Below, piece by piece: positions 11,700 through 17,272 of a DNA stretch of 47,597 nt; the stretch's first letter is position 1; every line of letters starts with the position of its first letter. Both the position numbers and the translations under genes were made by a program. Source of the stretch: Oscillospiraceae bacterium (GTDB taxonomy: Bacteria; Bacillota; Clostridia; Oscillospirales; Oscillospiraceae); contig SVLX01000016.1 of the NCBI GenBank assembly GCA_015067725.1, positions 1 to 47,597 on the forward strand. Direction: 5' to 3'. Under the pieces are notes generated by a model. That model had not been told where the DNA came from. It did no database searches and saw only the letters and a list, made by a program, of their open reading frames with translations.

Positions 11700-11727
11700 A
11701 CTTTATAACACCCGGGGCGGTTGTCAA
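11700..11727 (-). promoter_or_regulatory. Promoter of rpoB-rpoC
   Basis: A consensus -35 box TTGACA lies at 11727-11722 on the minus strand. The best-spaced -10 is TAAAGT (11705-11700, spacer 16); an overlapping TATAAA (11707-11702) has a better sequence but only a 14-nt spacer. The leader to the rpoB ATG would be about 45 nt. A divergent plus-strand promoter has its -35 box only 18 bp away. Confidence 0.65.
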
Positions 11728-11745
11728 ATTTTTTATTTGCGACTC

Positions 11746-11774
11746 TTGACAGCAGCCCATCTGTGTGGTAATAT
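11746..11774 (+). promoter_or_regulatory. Divergent promoter of candidate small RNA
   Basis: TTGACA (11746-11751) and TAATAT (11769-11774) are spaced 17 nt apart, a near-ideal sigma-A promoter pointing away from rpoB. The -10 region also forms the left arm of an 11-bp perfect inverted repeat, 11764-11774 with 11809-11819 (ATATTACCACA). The promoter could therefore be under repressor control. Confidence 0.75.
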
Positions 11775-11780
11775 ATACTC

Positions 11781-11920
11781 ACAATTCGGGGAGTAGGTGC
11801 TTGGGGGCATATTACCACATCATGGGATACCCATGATACCACATCTCCGGTCATTTGTCAATGTTTATGGGCAAAAAATCCCAGATTTGTGCAGAACCGC
11901 CAAATCCGGGATGTTTTTTT
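11781..11920 (+). ncRNA. Candidate structured small RNA upstream of rpoB
   Basis: A transcript of about 140 nt is bounded by the strong promoter at 11746-11774 and by an intrinsic terminator (11878-11920). The terminator has stem ATCCC-A-GATTTG / CAAATC-C-GGGAT and seven T residues. Inside, an 8-bp perfect hairpin ATCATGGG/CCCATGAT (11819-11837) is flanked by two copies of TACCACATC. An outer stem GGAG-TA-GGTG pairs with CAC-AT-CTCC. No convincing ORF is present. I do not recognise a known RNA family in it. The same terminator hairpin read on the other strand ends the NUDIX gene. Confidence 0.55.
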
Positions 11921-12443
11921 ATGCATTTTTGCCTTTTTGCCAAACCAATTGTGTCAATCTCTGTCGGTGGAGCAGGTATCGCTTGGCAATGGGGGTCGCC
12001 ACCACACCGGAATCCACCATTTCATCCATTTCCGCCAGTGTCACCCATTTGGCGTCACTGGTCTCCCCCGGTTGCAGAACAATCTCCGTCAGGGGCACCG
12101 GGTGGCACAGAAAATAAAAATCGAAGAAGGCATCTTTAATCTGGTCGGACTCCAGAAACAGGAATTCTTTCTCCCCCGCCCGGATTCCGGTTTCCTCCCA
12201 CAGCTCCCGGGCAATGGCCTGTCGGCTGGTCTCCCCCATTTTGGCGGCACCGCCGGAATTCTCCCAGGTATTGGGGCTGGCGGTTTTCTCCGGGGCCCGC
12301 AGGGTCAGCAGGATGCGCCCGGCACCGTCAGAAACCCAGACGCAGACCACAAGAATATACTCGCCCTTCCCCAGTTTCTCTCCCCGGCGGTGGACGCGCC
12401 CGGTCTTTTGCCGGTTGGCGTTGTAGATGTCCAGTAATTCCAT
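11919..12443 (-). CDS. NUDIX hydrolase (IPP-isomerase-like subgroup)
   Basis: A 174-residue NUDIX domain protein. The signature G-x5-E-x7-R-E-x2-E-E-x-G is fully matched by GAAKMGETSRQAIARELWEE plus TGI at residues about 64-86, so Mg-dependent diphosphate hydrolysis is expected. The N-terminal segment ELLDIYNANRQKTGRVHRRG resembles the NUDIX proteins related to isopentenyl-diphosphate isomerase (YfcD-like), whose substrates are mostly unknown. The start at 12443 has GGGGG about 7 nt upstream. The stop codon overlaps the bidirectional terminator shared with the plus-strand small RNA. Upstream lies an array of small hairpins, and no clear promoter was found. Confidence 0.85.
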   Translation of the reverse strand: MELLDIYNANRQKTGRVHRRGEKLGKGEYILVVCVWVSDGAGRILLTLRAPEKTASPNTWENSGGAAKMGETSRQAIARELWEETGIRAGEKEFLFLESDQIKDAFFDFYFLCHPVPLTEIVLQPGETSDAKWVTLAEMDEMVDSGVVATPIAKRYLLHRQRLTQLVWQKGKNA

Positions 12444-12462
12444 GGATGCCCCCTGTTTTTTG

Positions 12463-12565
12463 GTGAAATATCCCTTATGGGATGTAAAATACGCCCTGGG
12501 CGTGTGAAATATCTCTTTACGCCGAGAAATATTTCTCTGCGAGAGAAATGTGATCTGCTCCCTGC
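12463..12565. repeat. Tandem hairpin array A
   Basis: Consecutive short units, each a 7-nt linker plus a small hairpin. Examples are GTGAAAT then ATCCC-TTAT-GGGAT; GTAAAAT then ACGCCC-T-GGGCGT; GTGAAAT then ATCTC...GAGA; ATTTCTC-loop-GAGAAAT; and GTGAT then TCC-CTGCA-GGA. The linker is conserved while the stems differ but remain self-complementary. The same design recurs at 15118-15208, 26405-26490 and 32484-32728. Confidence 0.7.
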
Positions 12566-12586
12566 AGGAACAATCATTGTGTAGAA

Positions 12587-12626
12587 TTGACTTTTGTCCC
12601 GATGTTTTGTATACTATATATAGTAT
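12587..12626 (+). promoter_or_regulatory. Promoter with overlapping 16-bp palindromic operator
   Basis: TTGACT (12587-12592) and TATACT (12610-12615) with a 17-nt spacer form a strong promoter for the downstream two-gene membrane operon. The perfect palindrome ATACTATATATAGTAT (12611-12626) overlaps the -10 box and the expected start point. This placement would block RNA polymerase if a dimeric repressor bound. The spacing resembles operators of small GntR/YtrA-type repressors, but no such repressor gene is adjacent. Confidence 0.7.
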
Positions 12627-12675
12627 GAATTACGTTATTCCCGGTATCCCGCAAAGTAGTCAGGAGGTATTGGCT

Positions 12676-13092
12676 ATGGGCACAAAGAAAAAGTACGACC
12701 TGCCGGTCAGCAGGGGAAATACACCGGATTTGGATTTATATACCTGGCTGTTGGGGCTCTTTTACGGTTTCACCGGCATCAATGCGCTTCTGACACATTT
12801 TGGTGGTCGCCACGTCCCCCCGGAGATGCCCGCCACTTTTCTTTTACTGGGTATCTGCTTTCTGCTGTTGACCCCTCTGGCAGTAACCGACCGTCGTCAG
12901 GAAATGCGGGGACGGTTCGCTGTCGTTGGCAGTGGAATCACGCACCTGCTTCTGTCCGGCTTTTGCGCCTTCTCCTGGCCCTGGGTGCTGTTGGTCTGGG
13001 GTGCAGAGTGGATGGTCTGCGGGTTTTGTATCTACTGGTTTAAGAGCAGGGCAAAACGAGCCGCCAAGCGCAGAAGGAGGAACGGACAATGA
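12676..13092 (+). CDS. Small membrane protein of unknown function
   Basis: 138 residues. After a charged N-terminus (GTKKKYDLPVSRGN), four hydrophobic stretches can be seen: around YTWLLGLFYGFTGINALL, ATFLLLGICFLLLTPLAV, GSGITHLLLSGFCAFSW and WVLLVWGAEWMVCGFCIYW. A very basic C-terminal tail (KSRAKRAAKRRRRNGQ) is likely cytoplasmic. AGGAGG lies 8 nt before the ATG at 12676; longer readings would start upstream of the promoter. The stop overlaps the start of the next gene (ATGA), so the two are translationally coupled. I do not recognise a family. Confidence 0.75.
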   Translation: MGTKKKYDLPVSRGNTPDLDLYTWLLGLFYGFTGINALLTHFGGRHVPPEMPATFLLLGICFLLLTPLAVTDRRQEMRGRFAVVGSGITHLLLSGFCAFSWPWVLLVWGAEWMVCGFCIYWFKSRAKRAAKRRRRNGQ

Positions 13093-13679
13093 CTCCACTG
13101 CTACCTGAGAATATGTTTGGCCGCCTGACAAAGTTGCTTCGGTTTGGTCTGTGCTATTTGGCACTGGCCGCAGCAAATTTTCTCCTTGCCGCTGTCGGGT
13201 TTGGGCGTTCCTGGTTGGAAGAAGACTTTCCCGCCGTCCCGTTCGCCATGGGTCTTACCAGTTTTCTGGGAGGGCTTATCATCATCTCCAACTGTTTACA
13301 CGGCATCAGAATCGACCGCTCCACAGTCACGCTGGCACAGGAGTCCATTCAAGTCAAGGACCACCGGGGACGGATTTGGCGGGACATTCCCTACACATCA
13401 ATCACCGCCGTCAAAAAAGAATCCCACGCCGGAAATTTCATCTACTTGCGGGCACGTTCCCGCATTGAAGAGAAATACTATCCTGCGCTCACGCCCCAGG
13501 ATTATATCTGCATCTATCTGAACGGCAACGAGACCGCTCCCAATGCCCTCATTTTCCACCGCTTCTTCAAATCCCCCGACTTTCTGCCCATCGGATTCGA
13601 CCAAGCTGTTTACGACCAGTTGTGCAATCGCCTCCTATGGAATCAGTTACCCCCGCACAGTTGGATGCCCGACAGTTGA
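13089..13679 (+). CDS. Membrane protein with PH-like (bPH) domain
   Basis: 196 residues. Two transmembrane segments (about residues 16-37 and 50-70) are followed by a soluble beta-rich region, residues about 72-190. Features such as RIDRSTVTLAQESIQVKDHRGRIWRDIPYTSITAVKKE recall bacterial PH-like domains (the 'strand, then I-y-sIt-v' pattern), hence the tentative name. It overlaps the upstream membrane protein by 4 nt and shares its palindrome-controlled promoter. A function in the membrane as a pair is inferred, but no pathway can be assigned. Confidence 0.7.
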   Translation: MTPLLPENMFGRLTKLLRFGLCYLALAAANFLLAAVGFGRSWLEEDFPAVPFAMGLTSFLGGLIIISNCLHGIRIDRSTVTLAQESIQVKDHRGRIWRDIPYTSITAVKKESHAGNFIYLRARSRIEEKYYPALTPQDYICIYLNGNETAPNALIFHRFFKSPDFLPIGFDQAVYDQLCNRLLWNQLPPHSWMPDS

Positions 13680-13744
13680 AAACCCACCAGCCGCCACAAC
13701 CTTTCGCCCTCCACAAAAAACACTTCGCATCGGGAATCGGTATT

Positions 13745-14458
13745 TTAGGGCGTACCGGCAGAAGCCATCCGCTCCGCCCTCTCCCGCTCGGCCTGAGACA
13801 GCCGCAGATAATTGGGCATCATTTCCCCGGCATTTCCCTTGACTCCAGCCTTTGCCAGTGCCATGGCCGAGAGAGCAACACCGCCGGCTCTCTGGTGGCG
13901 GCGATGCTCCGGCACCAGTTGTAGTCCGGGTACGGTCTCTGCCAGCGTCCGGTGGCACAGCGCAGCGCCGTCTCCCACCAGATAAATGTCTTCGGAGAAG
14001 GTGTTCAAGTCCTCCCCCAGTTCCTGCAAACTGATGGCCCGGTCTTCCCGGAGTCTGACCAGTTTACCATCCTCCGCCCGGAAGATGGCATTATAGACCT
14101 GACTTCTCCGGGCATCCATGGCGGCGCAGATAATACCGCCGGTCGCCCCCAGACTCAATGCCATGGCCTCCAATGTGGACACGCCATAGAGCGGCAATTC
14201 CCGCCCCCAGGCAAAACCCTTGGCCGCGGCAACGCCGATGCGGATTCCCGTGAAGCTCCCGGGACCACCGGCAACGGCCACGGCATCAATATCCTGCACC
14301 GTCAAATTGCAGGCAGAAAGCATACTCTCCGCCATGGCCAGAATGGTCTGGCTGTGGGTCAGTCCTGTATTTTGATAGGTCTCCGCCAACAGCAATTCAT
14401 CCTCCGCAATGGCCACAGAAGCGGCCTTGGCTGAAGTTTCAAAGGCTAAAATCCGCAT
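13745..14458 (-). CDS. tsaB: tRNA threonylcarbamoyladenosine biosynthesis protein TsaB
   Basis: TsaB is the non-catalytic ASKHA-fold partner of TsaD in the complex that attaches threonylcarbamoyl to A37 of ANN-decoding tRNAs. The 237-residue protein begins MRILAFETSAKAASVA, has the hallmark AVAGGPGSFTGIRIGVAAAKG near residue 60, and an STLEAMA segment, all typical of TsaB. It follows tsaE with a 3-nt gap. In this window, MtaB (20.6 kb) acts on the same nucleotide after t6A is made. Confidence 0.95.
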   Translation of the reverse strand: MRILAFETSAKAASVAIAEDELLLAETYQNTGLTHSQTILAMAESMLSACNLTVQDIDAVAVAGGPGSFTGIRIGVAAAKGFAWGRELPLYGVSTLEAMALSLGATGGIICAAMDARRSQVYNAIFRAEDGKLVRLREDRAISLQELGEDLNTFSEDIYLVGDGAALCHRTLAETVPGLQLVPEHRRHQRAGGVALSAMALAKAGVKGNAGEMMPNYLRLSQAERERAERMASAGTP

Positions 14459-14461
14459 GGC

Positions 14462-14881
14462 TTACACTCCTTCGATGGTGATGCGCCGGGTATCATCCTG
14501 ACCCGGAATCTTCTCAATGGTGATGGTGATGGGCTGCTCCATAGCCTCGGGCACATTCTCGCTCCACTCCACCACGCATACGCCGCCCCGCTCCAGATAG
14601 TCGTCCCAGCCAATATCGAACAAATCATCACTGCTATGAAGCCGGTACATATCAAAATGGAACAATGGCAGTCTGCCACCGGTATATTCATTGACAATGG
14701 TATAGGTGGGGCTGGTCACCGGGTCGGTGATGCCCAGTCCTCTGGCAAGCCCCCGGGTAAAGGCGGTCTTGCCCGCACCCAAGCCGCCCCGGAAGGCAAT
14801 AATCTGCCCGGGGCAGAGTTTTTCTGCCAGTAATTTGCCCAGAGCTTCCGTCTCCTGGGGGGAATTGGTCCAAACTTCCAT
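14462..14881 (-). CDS. tsaE: tRNA threonylcarbamoyladenosine biosynthesis ATPase TsaE
   Basis: TsaE is the P-loop ATPase that resets the TsaBD complex. The Walker A motif is FRGGLGAGKTAFTRGLARGL (around residue 30), then SPTYTIVNEY (switch), FHFDMYRL, and the late WSENVPE segment, in the normal family order. I start at the ATG at 14881 (139 residues) because AAGAGG lies 6 nt upstream. An ATG at 14902 would sit about 4 nt from the predicted transcription start, and the still longer reading starts upstream of the promoter. tsaB follows immediately. Confidence 0.94.
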   Translation of the reverse strand: MEVWTNSPQETEALGKLLAEKLCPGQIIAFRGGLGAGKTAFTRGLARGLGITDPVTSPTYTIVNEYTGGRLPLFHFDMYRLHSSDDLFDIGWDDYLERGGVCVVEWSENVPEAMEQPITITIEKIPGQDDTRRITIEGV

Positions 14882-14912
14882 GGTGAACCTCTTTTCGTCC
14901 ATAATCAGAGTC

Positions 14913-14941
14913 ATTTTACCACAGAGCCGGAAAATATGCAA
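14913..14941 (-). promoter_or_regulatory. Promoter of tsaE-tsaB
   Basis: TTGCAT (14941-14936) and TAAAAT (14918-14913) on the minus strand with a 17-nt spacer. The predicted start near 14906 supports the shorter TsaE start codon at 14881. Confidence 0.7.
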
Positions 14942-15068
14942 TGGATTTTCCGCAGAATTGCCCGGCAGGCTGCAAATCACCAAGGAAACCGGGATTCCAC
15001 CAAAAAGTCAGACAACTCCGCCGGATTTGACAGCAAAGCAACCGAAAAACATCCCACCAACAGAAAAA

Positions 15069-15087
15069 ATCCGGCTTAGCGCCGGAT
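15069..15087. terminator. Bidirectional terminator left of the toxin-antitoxin region
   Basis: A 7-bp stem ATCCGGC/GCCGGAT around a 5-nt loop. On the minus strand it is followed by TTTTTTCTG, on the plus strand by CCTTTTGTTTTC. It would end transcripts leaving the antitoxin region leftward and insulate tsaE. Confidence 0.65.
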
Positions 15088-15117
15088 CCTTTTGTTTTCT
15101 GTATGATAACACGCAAC

Positions 15118-15208
15118 ATCATATCCCCAAAGGGAATATTTCACTTATCCCAGAGGGATAAATTTCACTGCGAAGCAATTTCGCTCTCCGCAAGGGGAAT
15201 TTTACTGC
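15118..15208. repeat. Tandem hairpin array B
   Basis: Read on the minus strand, the units are GTAAAAT then TCCCC-TTG-GG.GA; GCGAAAT then TGC-TTC-GCA; GTGAAAT then TTATCCC-TCT-GGGATAA; and GTGAAAT then ATTCCC-TTT-GGGGAT. This is the same linker-plus-hairpin design as array A. It lies in the region upstream of the first toxin-like peptide and may form part of its leader. Confidence 0.7.
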
Positions 15209-15229
15209 CGCAGGCTCTGGGTGAGGCGT

Positions 15230-15307
15230 ATGATTACATGGTCTGAACTGCTTCAGCTCGGAACATTCATCATTTCGCTCATTTCTCTGCTCACTCGCAA
15301 GAAATGA
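15230..15307 (+). CDS. Short hydrophobic peptide, type I toxin-like (module 1)
   Basis: A 25-residue ORF with a charged/polar N-terminus (MITWSELLQ), one hydrophobic segment (LGTFIISLISLL) and a basic end (TRKK). This is the make-up of Fst/TxpA or holin-like type I toxins. GGTGAGG lies about 4 nt before the ATG. The stop is 4 nt before a long inverted repeat that, on the opposite strand, terminates an antisense RNA. No good plus-strand promoter was found directly upstream. The peptide is short and its coding status is inferred from composition, ribosome binding site and the homologous layout of module 2. Confidence 0.6.
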   Translation: MITWSELLQLGTFIISLISLLTRKK

Positions 15308-15401
15308 AGAAACAAGAAGTAACCGCCCTACGTTCCCCAACGTACGGTTACTTCTTGTAAGTAACTCAGGGGACTAACCGTCTATCGGCAGTACCCTTTC
15401 T
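15298..15401 (-). ncRNA. Antisense antitoxin RNA (module 1)
   Basis: A transcript of about 100 nt is predicted from the promoter at 15435-15408. It ends at a long hairpin (15358-15312) with arms ACAAGAAGTAACCG/CGGTTACTTCTTGT and an additional inner stem. A pyrimidine-rich tail TTTCTTCATTTCTT follows and reaches into the end of the toxin ORF. The internal stretch GGGTACTGCCGATAGACGG is nearly identical in module 2. It is fully complementary to the 3' part of a toxin mRNA reading through to about 15456. Confidence 0.65.
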
Positions 15402-15407
15402 GTCTCT

Positions 15408-15435
15408 ATTATACCACATTCCCGCCCAGAGTCAA
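15408..15435 (-). promoter_or_regulatory. Promoter of antitoxin RNA 1
   Basis: TTGACT (15435-15430) and consensus TATAAT (15413-15408) with a 16-nt spacer on the minus strand. Box sequences and spacing are identical in module 2, which argues for a constitutive strong antitoxin promoter. Confidence 0.8.
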
Positions 15436-15454
15436 GGACTTTTGGCAGGTTTTA
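15421..15454 (+). terminator. Candidate terminator of toxin mRNA 1
   Basis: CCCGCC and GGCAGG can pair with one mismatch around a 17-nt loop and are followed by TTTTAT. It is the weaker counterpart of the clear terminator in module 2 (15826-15860). Its stem spans the -35 region of the antitoxin promoter. Confidence 0.45.
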
Positions 15455-15468
15455 TGTCATAGAAGCAT

Positions 15469-15497
15469 TTGACATTTCCTGTCACTTCTGTTAGAAT
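15469..15497 (+). promoter_or_regulatory. Promoter of toxin-like mRNA 2
   Basis: TTGACA (15469-15474) and TAGAAT (15492-15497) with a 17-nt spacer. The start near 15504 gives a leader of about 110 nt before the peptide ORF at 15615. Confidence 0.7.
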
Positions 15498-15503
15498 ATA
15501 GTC

Positions 15504-15614
15504 GATTCTCTCAGGAGAATCAGGGTGTTGCCATAACGGTAGGCGGTTATCCCCCCCCCTTTTTCAGGGGGTGAAACTTCTTGCCCCCTGTCTAAACGGA
15601 AGGGGGTGACGCAC
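15504..15614 (+). promoter_or_regulatory. Structured leader of toxin-like mRNA 2
   Basis: The leader opens with a 7-bp hairpin GATTCTC-TCAG-GAGAATC. The segment GGCGGTTA (15542-15549) is the exact complement of TAACCGCC at 15723-15730, which overlaps the toxin stop codon, so a 5'-3' closure of the full-length mRNA is possible. The run CCCCCT in TTGCCCCCTGT can pair with AGGGGG of the ribosome binding site, hiding it. Such features are typical of type I toxin mRNAs. Confidence 0.5.
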
Positions 15615-15725
15615 ATGAGCATCACGCTTTCGGACCTGATTAGTATCCTTGGGCTGATTTTCACTGCGCTTGGATTCGGTTTCCGGCTCGGTCTCCGTGC
15701 TGGAAAGCCCAGAAACAAGAAGTAA
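15615..15725 (+). CDS. Short hydrophobic peptide, type I toxin-like (module 2)
   Basis: A 36-residue ORF beginning MSITLSDLISILGLIF, with one hydrophobic segment of about 20 residues and a basic tail ending GKPRNKK. This composition matches the small membrane toxins annotated as holin-like. AAGGGGGTG about 6 nt upstream is an unusually strong ribosome binding site. The last codons AAC AAG AAG TAA lie inside the inverted repeat whose minus-strand reading terminates the antitoxin RNA. It has its own promoter (15469-15497) and terminator (15826-15860). Toxicity has not been shown and is inferred from the architecture. Confidence 0.7.
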   Translation: MSITLSDLISILGLIFTALGFGFRLGLRAGKPRNKK

Positions 15726-15806
15726 CCGCCAGGCCTCCCAAGCATAGCGGTTACATCTTGTTGTAACTCAAGGGGGACTAACCGTCTATCGGCAGCACCC
15801 TTTTCT
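15700..15806 (-). ncRNA. Antisense antitoxin RNA (module 2)
   Basis: About 105 nt, from a start near 15806 to a hairpin (15761-15715) with arms ACAAGATGTAACCGC/GCGGTTACTTCTTGT, followed by TTTCTGG. It carries the same core GGGTGCTGCCGATAGACGG and GTTAGTCCCC as module 1. It overlaps the 3' end of the toxin-like ORF and the toxin mRNA 3' region. Confidence 0.68.
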
Positions 15807-15812
15807 ATCCCT

Positions 15813-15840
15813 ATTATACCACAAACCCGCCCAGAGTCAA
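15813..15840 (-). promoter_or_regulatory. Promoter of antitoxin RNA 2
   Basis: TTGACT (15840-15835) and TATAAT (15818-15813), spacer 16 nt, on the minus strand. The boxes and most of the surrounding bases equal those of the module 1 antitoxin promoter. Confidence 0.8.
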
Positions 15841-15860
15841 GGACTTTTGGCGGGGTTTTT
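15826..15860 (+). terminator. Terminator of toxin-like mRNA 2
   Basis: A 6-bp GC stem CCCGCC/GGCGGG around a 17-nt loop is followed by GTTTTTG. The hairpin includes the -35 box of the antitoxin promoter, so the toxin transcript spans the complete antitoxin gene. Confidence 0.75.
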
Positions 15861-15919
15861 GTATTCCCCAATACCCGCCGCTGTTGTGCCGGAAGATTCT
15901 TCAATTTCCGGCAAGCAAA

Positions 15920-15950
15920 AACACGCTCCCCAAAAAACAGGGAGCGTGTT
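15920..15950 (-). terminator. Terminator of the ABC ATPase gene
   Basis: On the minus strand a perfect 11-bp stem AACACGCTCCC/GGGAGCGTGTT with a 9-nt loop is followed by TTTGC, 36 nt after the ATPase stop codon. On the other strand the hairpin is followed by CATG and would not terminate. Confidence 0.85.
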
Positions 15951-15986
15951 CATGATTTATGCGATATCCATCAATCCGGTCAGCCC

Positions 15987-17183
15987 TTAAGCCTCCAGAT
16001 TCTCTCCGGTCTCCAGACCAAACAGGTGCGCCACATTGCCATTGAAGGTGAAGCCAATGGTATCGCCCATATTGAAGCTGCCGATTTCCCGGCCGCTCAT
16101 GTCCATGGTCTGCACCACGATGACCACATCCTTGCCACCGGTCATGGTCGCATGGAGATGGACGGCAGAACCCATCATCTCAGAGACTTCCACCTTGGCC
16201 TTCAGGCCGTTTTCGCTCAGGGTGATGTGCTCAGGACGGACGCCCAAGGTAATGGGCTGTGCCTTGACCTGGTTTCTGGTCAGAGCATTCTGCTTCTCCT
16301 GACTCAGCTCCACTTCCATGCCGGCCAGGTCAACCACATACTTGCCGTTCTTGATCTTCAGCTCGGCGTCGAAGAAGTTCATCTGCGGCGTGCCAATGAA
16401 GCCGGCAACAAAGAGGTTATGGGGATGGTTGAACACTTCCTGCGGTGTGCCAATCTGCTGGATGAAGCCATCCTTCATGATGACGATGCGGTCGCCCAGC
16501 GTCATGGCCTCGGTCTGGTCATGGGTAACATAGATGAAGGTGGTGTTGATTCTCTTGCGGAGCTTAATGATCTCAGCCCGCATCTGGTTACGCAGCTTGG
16601 CATCCAGATTACTCAGCGGCTCGTCCATCAGGAAGACCTGAGGCTCACGAACGATGGCGCGGCCAATGGCCACACGCTGACGCTGACCGCCGGAGAGGGC
16701 CTTGGGCTTACGGCCCAGATACTGGGTGATGCCCAGAATTTCAGCGGCCTCTTTGACCTTGGTGTCAATCTCTTTCTTGTCCACGCCCCGCAGTTTCAGG
16801 GCAAAGGCCATGTTCTGATACACGGTCATGTGGGGATACAGGGCATAGTTCTGGAAAACCATGGCGATGTCCCGGTCCTTGGGCGCAACATCGTTGACTC
16901 TGCGGTCACCGATAATCAAGTCGCCCTCAGAGATTTCTTCCAGACCGGCAACCATGCGCAGTGTGGTGGACTTACCACAGCCGGAGGGGCCGACCAGAAC
17001 GATAAATTCCTTGTCTTCAATCTCCAGATTGAAGTCATGGACGGCAATAACGCCCTGCTCTGTTACGGTCAGGTTGGCCTTGCCCTCCTGAGGTTCTTCT
17101 TCGCCCTTCTTCTTTTTCTTCTTTGCTTCGTCGCCGCTGAGGGGGTAGATCTTCTTGATGCCCTTGAGAATTACTTTTGCCAT
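15987..17183 (-). CDS. Carbohydrate ABC transporter ATP-binding protein (MsmK/UgpC/MalK type)
   Basis: A 398-residue ATPase that powers sugar importers. Motifs in order: Walker A GPSGCGKST (about residue 65), Q-loop FQNYALYPHMTV, signature LSGGQRQRVA, Walker B VFLMDEP, H-loop VTHDQTEA, and a C-terminal TOBE/OB regulatory region with GVRPEHITL. No permease or binding protein is nearby, as expected for a shared MsmK-type ATPase serving several importers. An unusual insertion of about 25 residues rich in Lys and Glu (KKKKKKGEEEPQEG) lies after strand 1 (IKKIYPLSGDEA). I chose the ATG at 17183; the region upstream reads as leader. GGAG lies 10 nt before it. Confidence 0.95.
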   Translation of the reverse strand: MAKVILKGIKKIYPLSGDEAKKKKKKGEEEPQEGKANLTVTEQGVIAVHDFNLEIEDKEFIVLVGPSGCGKSTTLRMVAGLEEISEGDLIIGDRRVNDVAPKDRDIAMVFQNYALYPHMTVYQNMAFALKLRGVDKKEIDTKVKEAAEILGITQYLGRKPKALSGGQRQRVAIGRAIVREPQVFLMDEPLSNLDAKLRNQMRAEIIKLRKRINTTFIYVTHDQTEAMTLGDRIVIMKDGFIQQIGTPQEVFNHPHNLFVAGFIGTPQMNFFDAELKIKNGKYVVDLAGMEVELSQEKQNALTRNQVKAQPITLGVRPEHITLSENGLKAKVEVSEMMGSAVHLHATMTGGKDVVIVVQTMDMSGREIGSFNMGDTIGFTFNGNVAHLFGLETGENLEA

Positions 17184-17272
17184 AGACAATAGACTCCGGC
17201 ATAAGGGCCTCCGCGCCTGATGCCTCGTGGTCGCCAGTGAAAGACGACACCACATTACGACAGGTCTCCACA

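Noticed and set aside
14882..14983. Longer TsaE N-terminus
   Set aside because: The extension reaches upstream of the tsaE promoter, and the ATG at 14881 has the ribosome binding site.
15491..15904. Minus-strand ORF of 137 codons across toxin-antitoxin module 2
   Set aside because: Overlaps the antisense RNA, its promoter and terminators, and has no coding features.
16026..17192. 388-codon plus-strand ORF opposite the ABC ATPase
   Set aside because: Shadow of a fully conserved ATPase gene.
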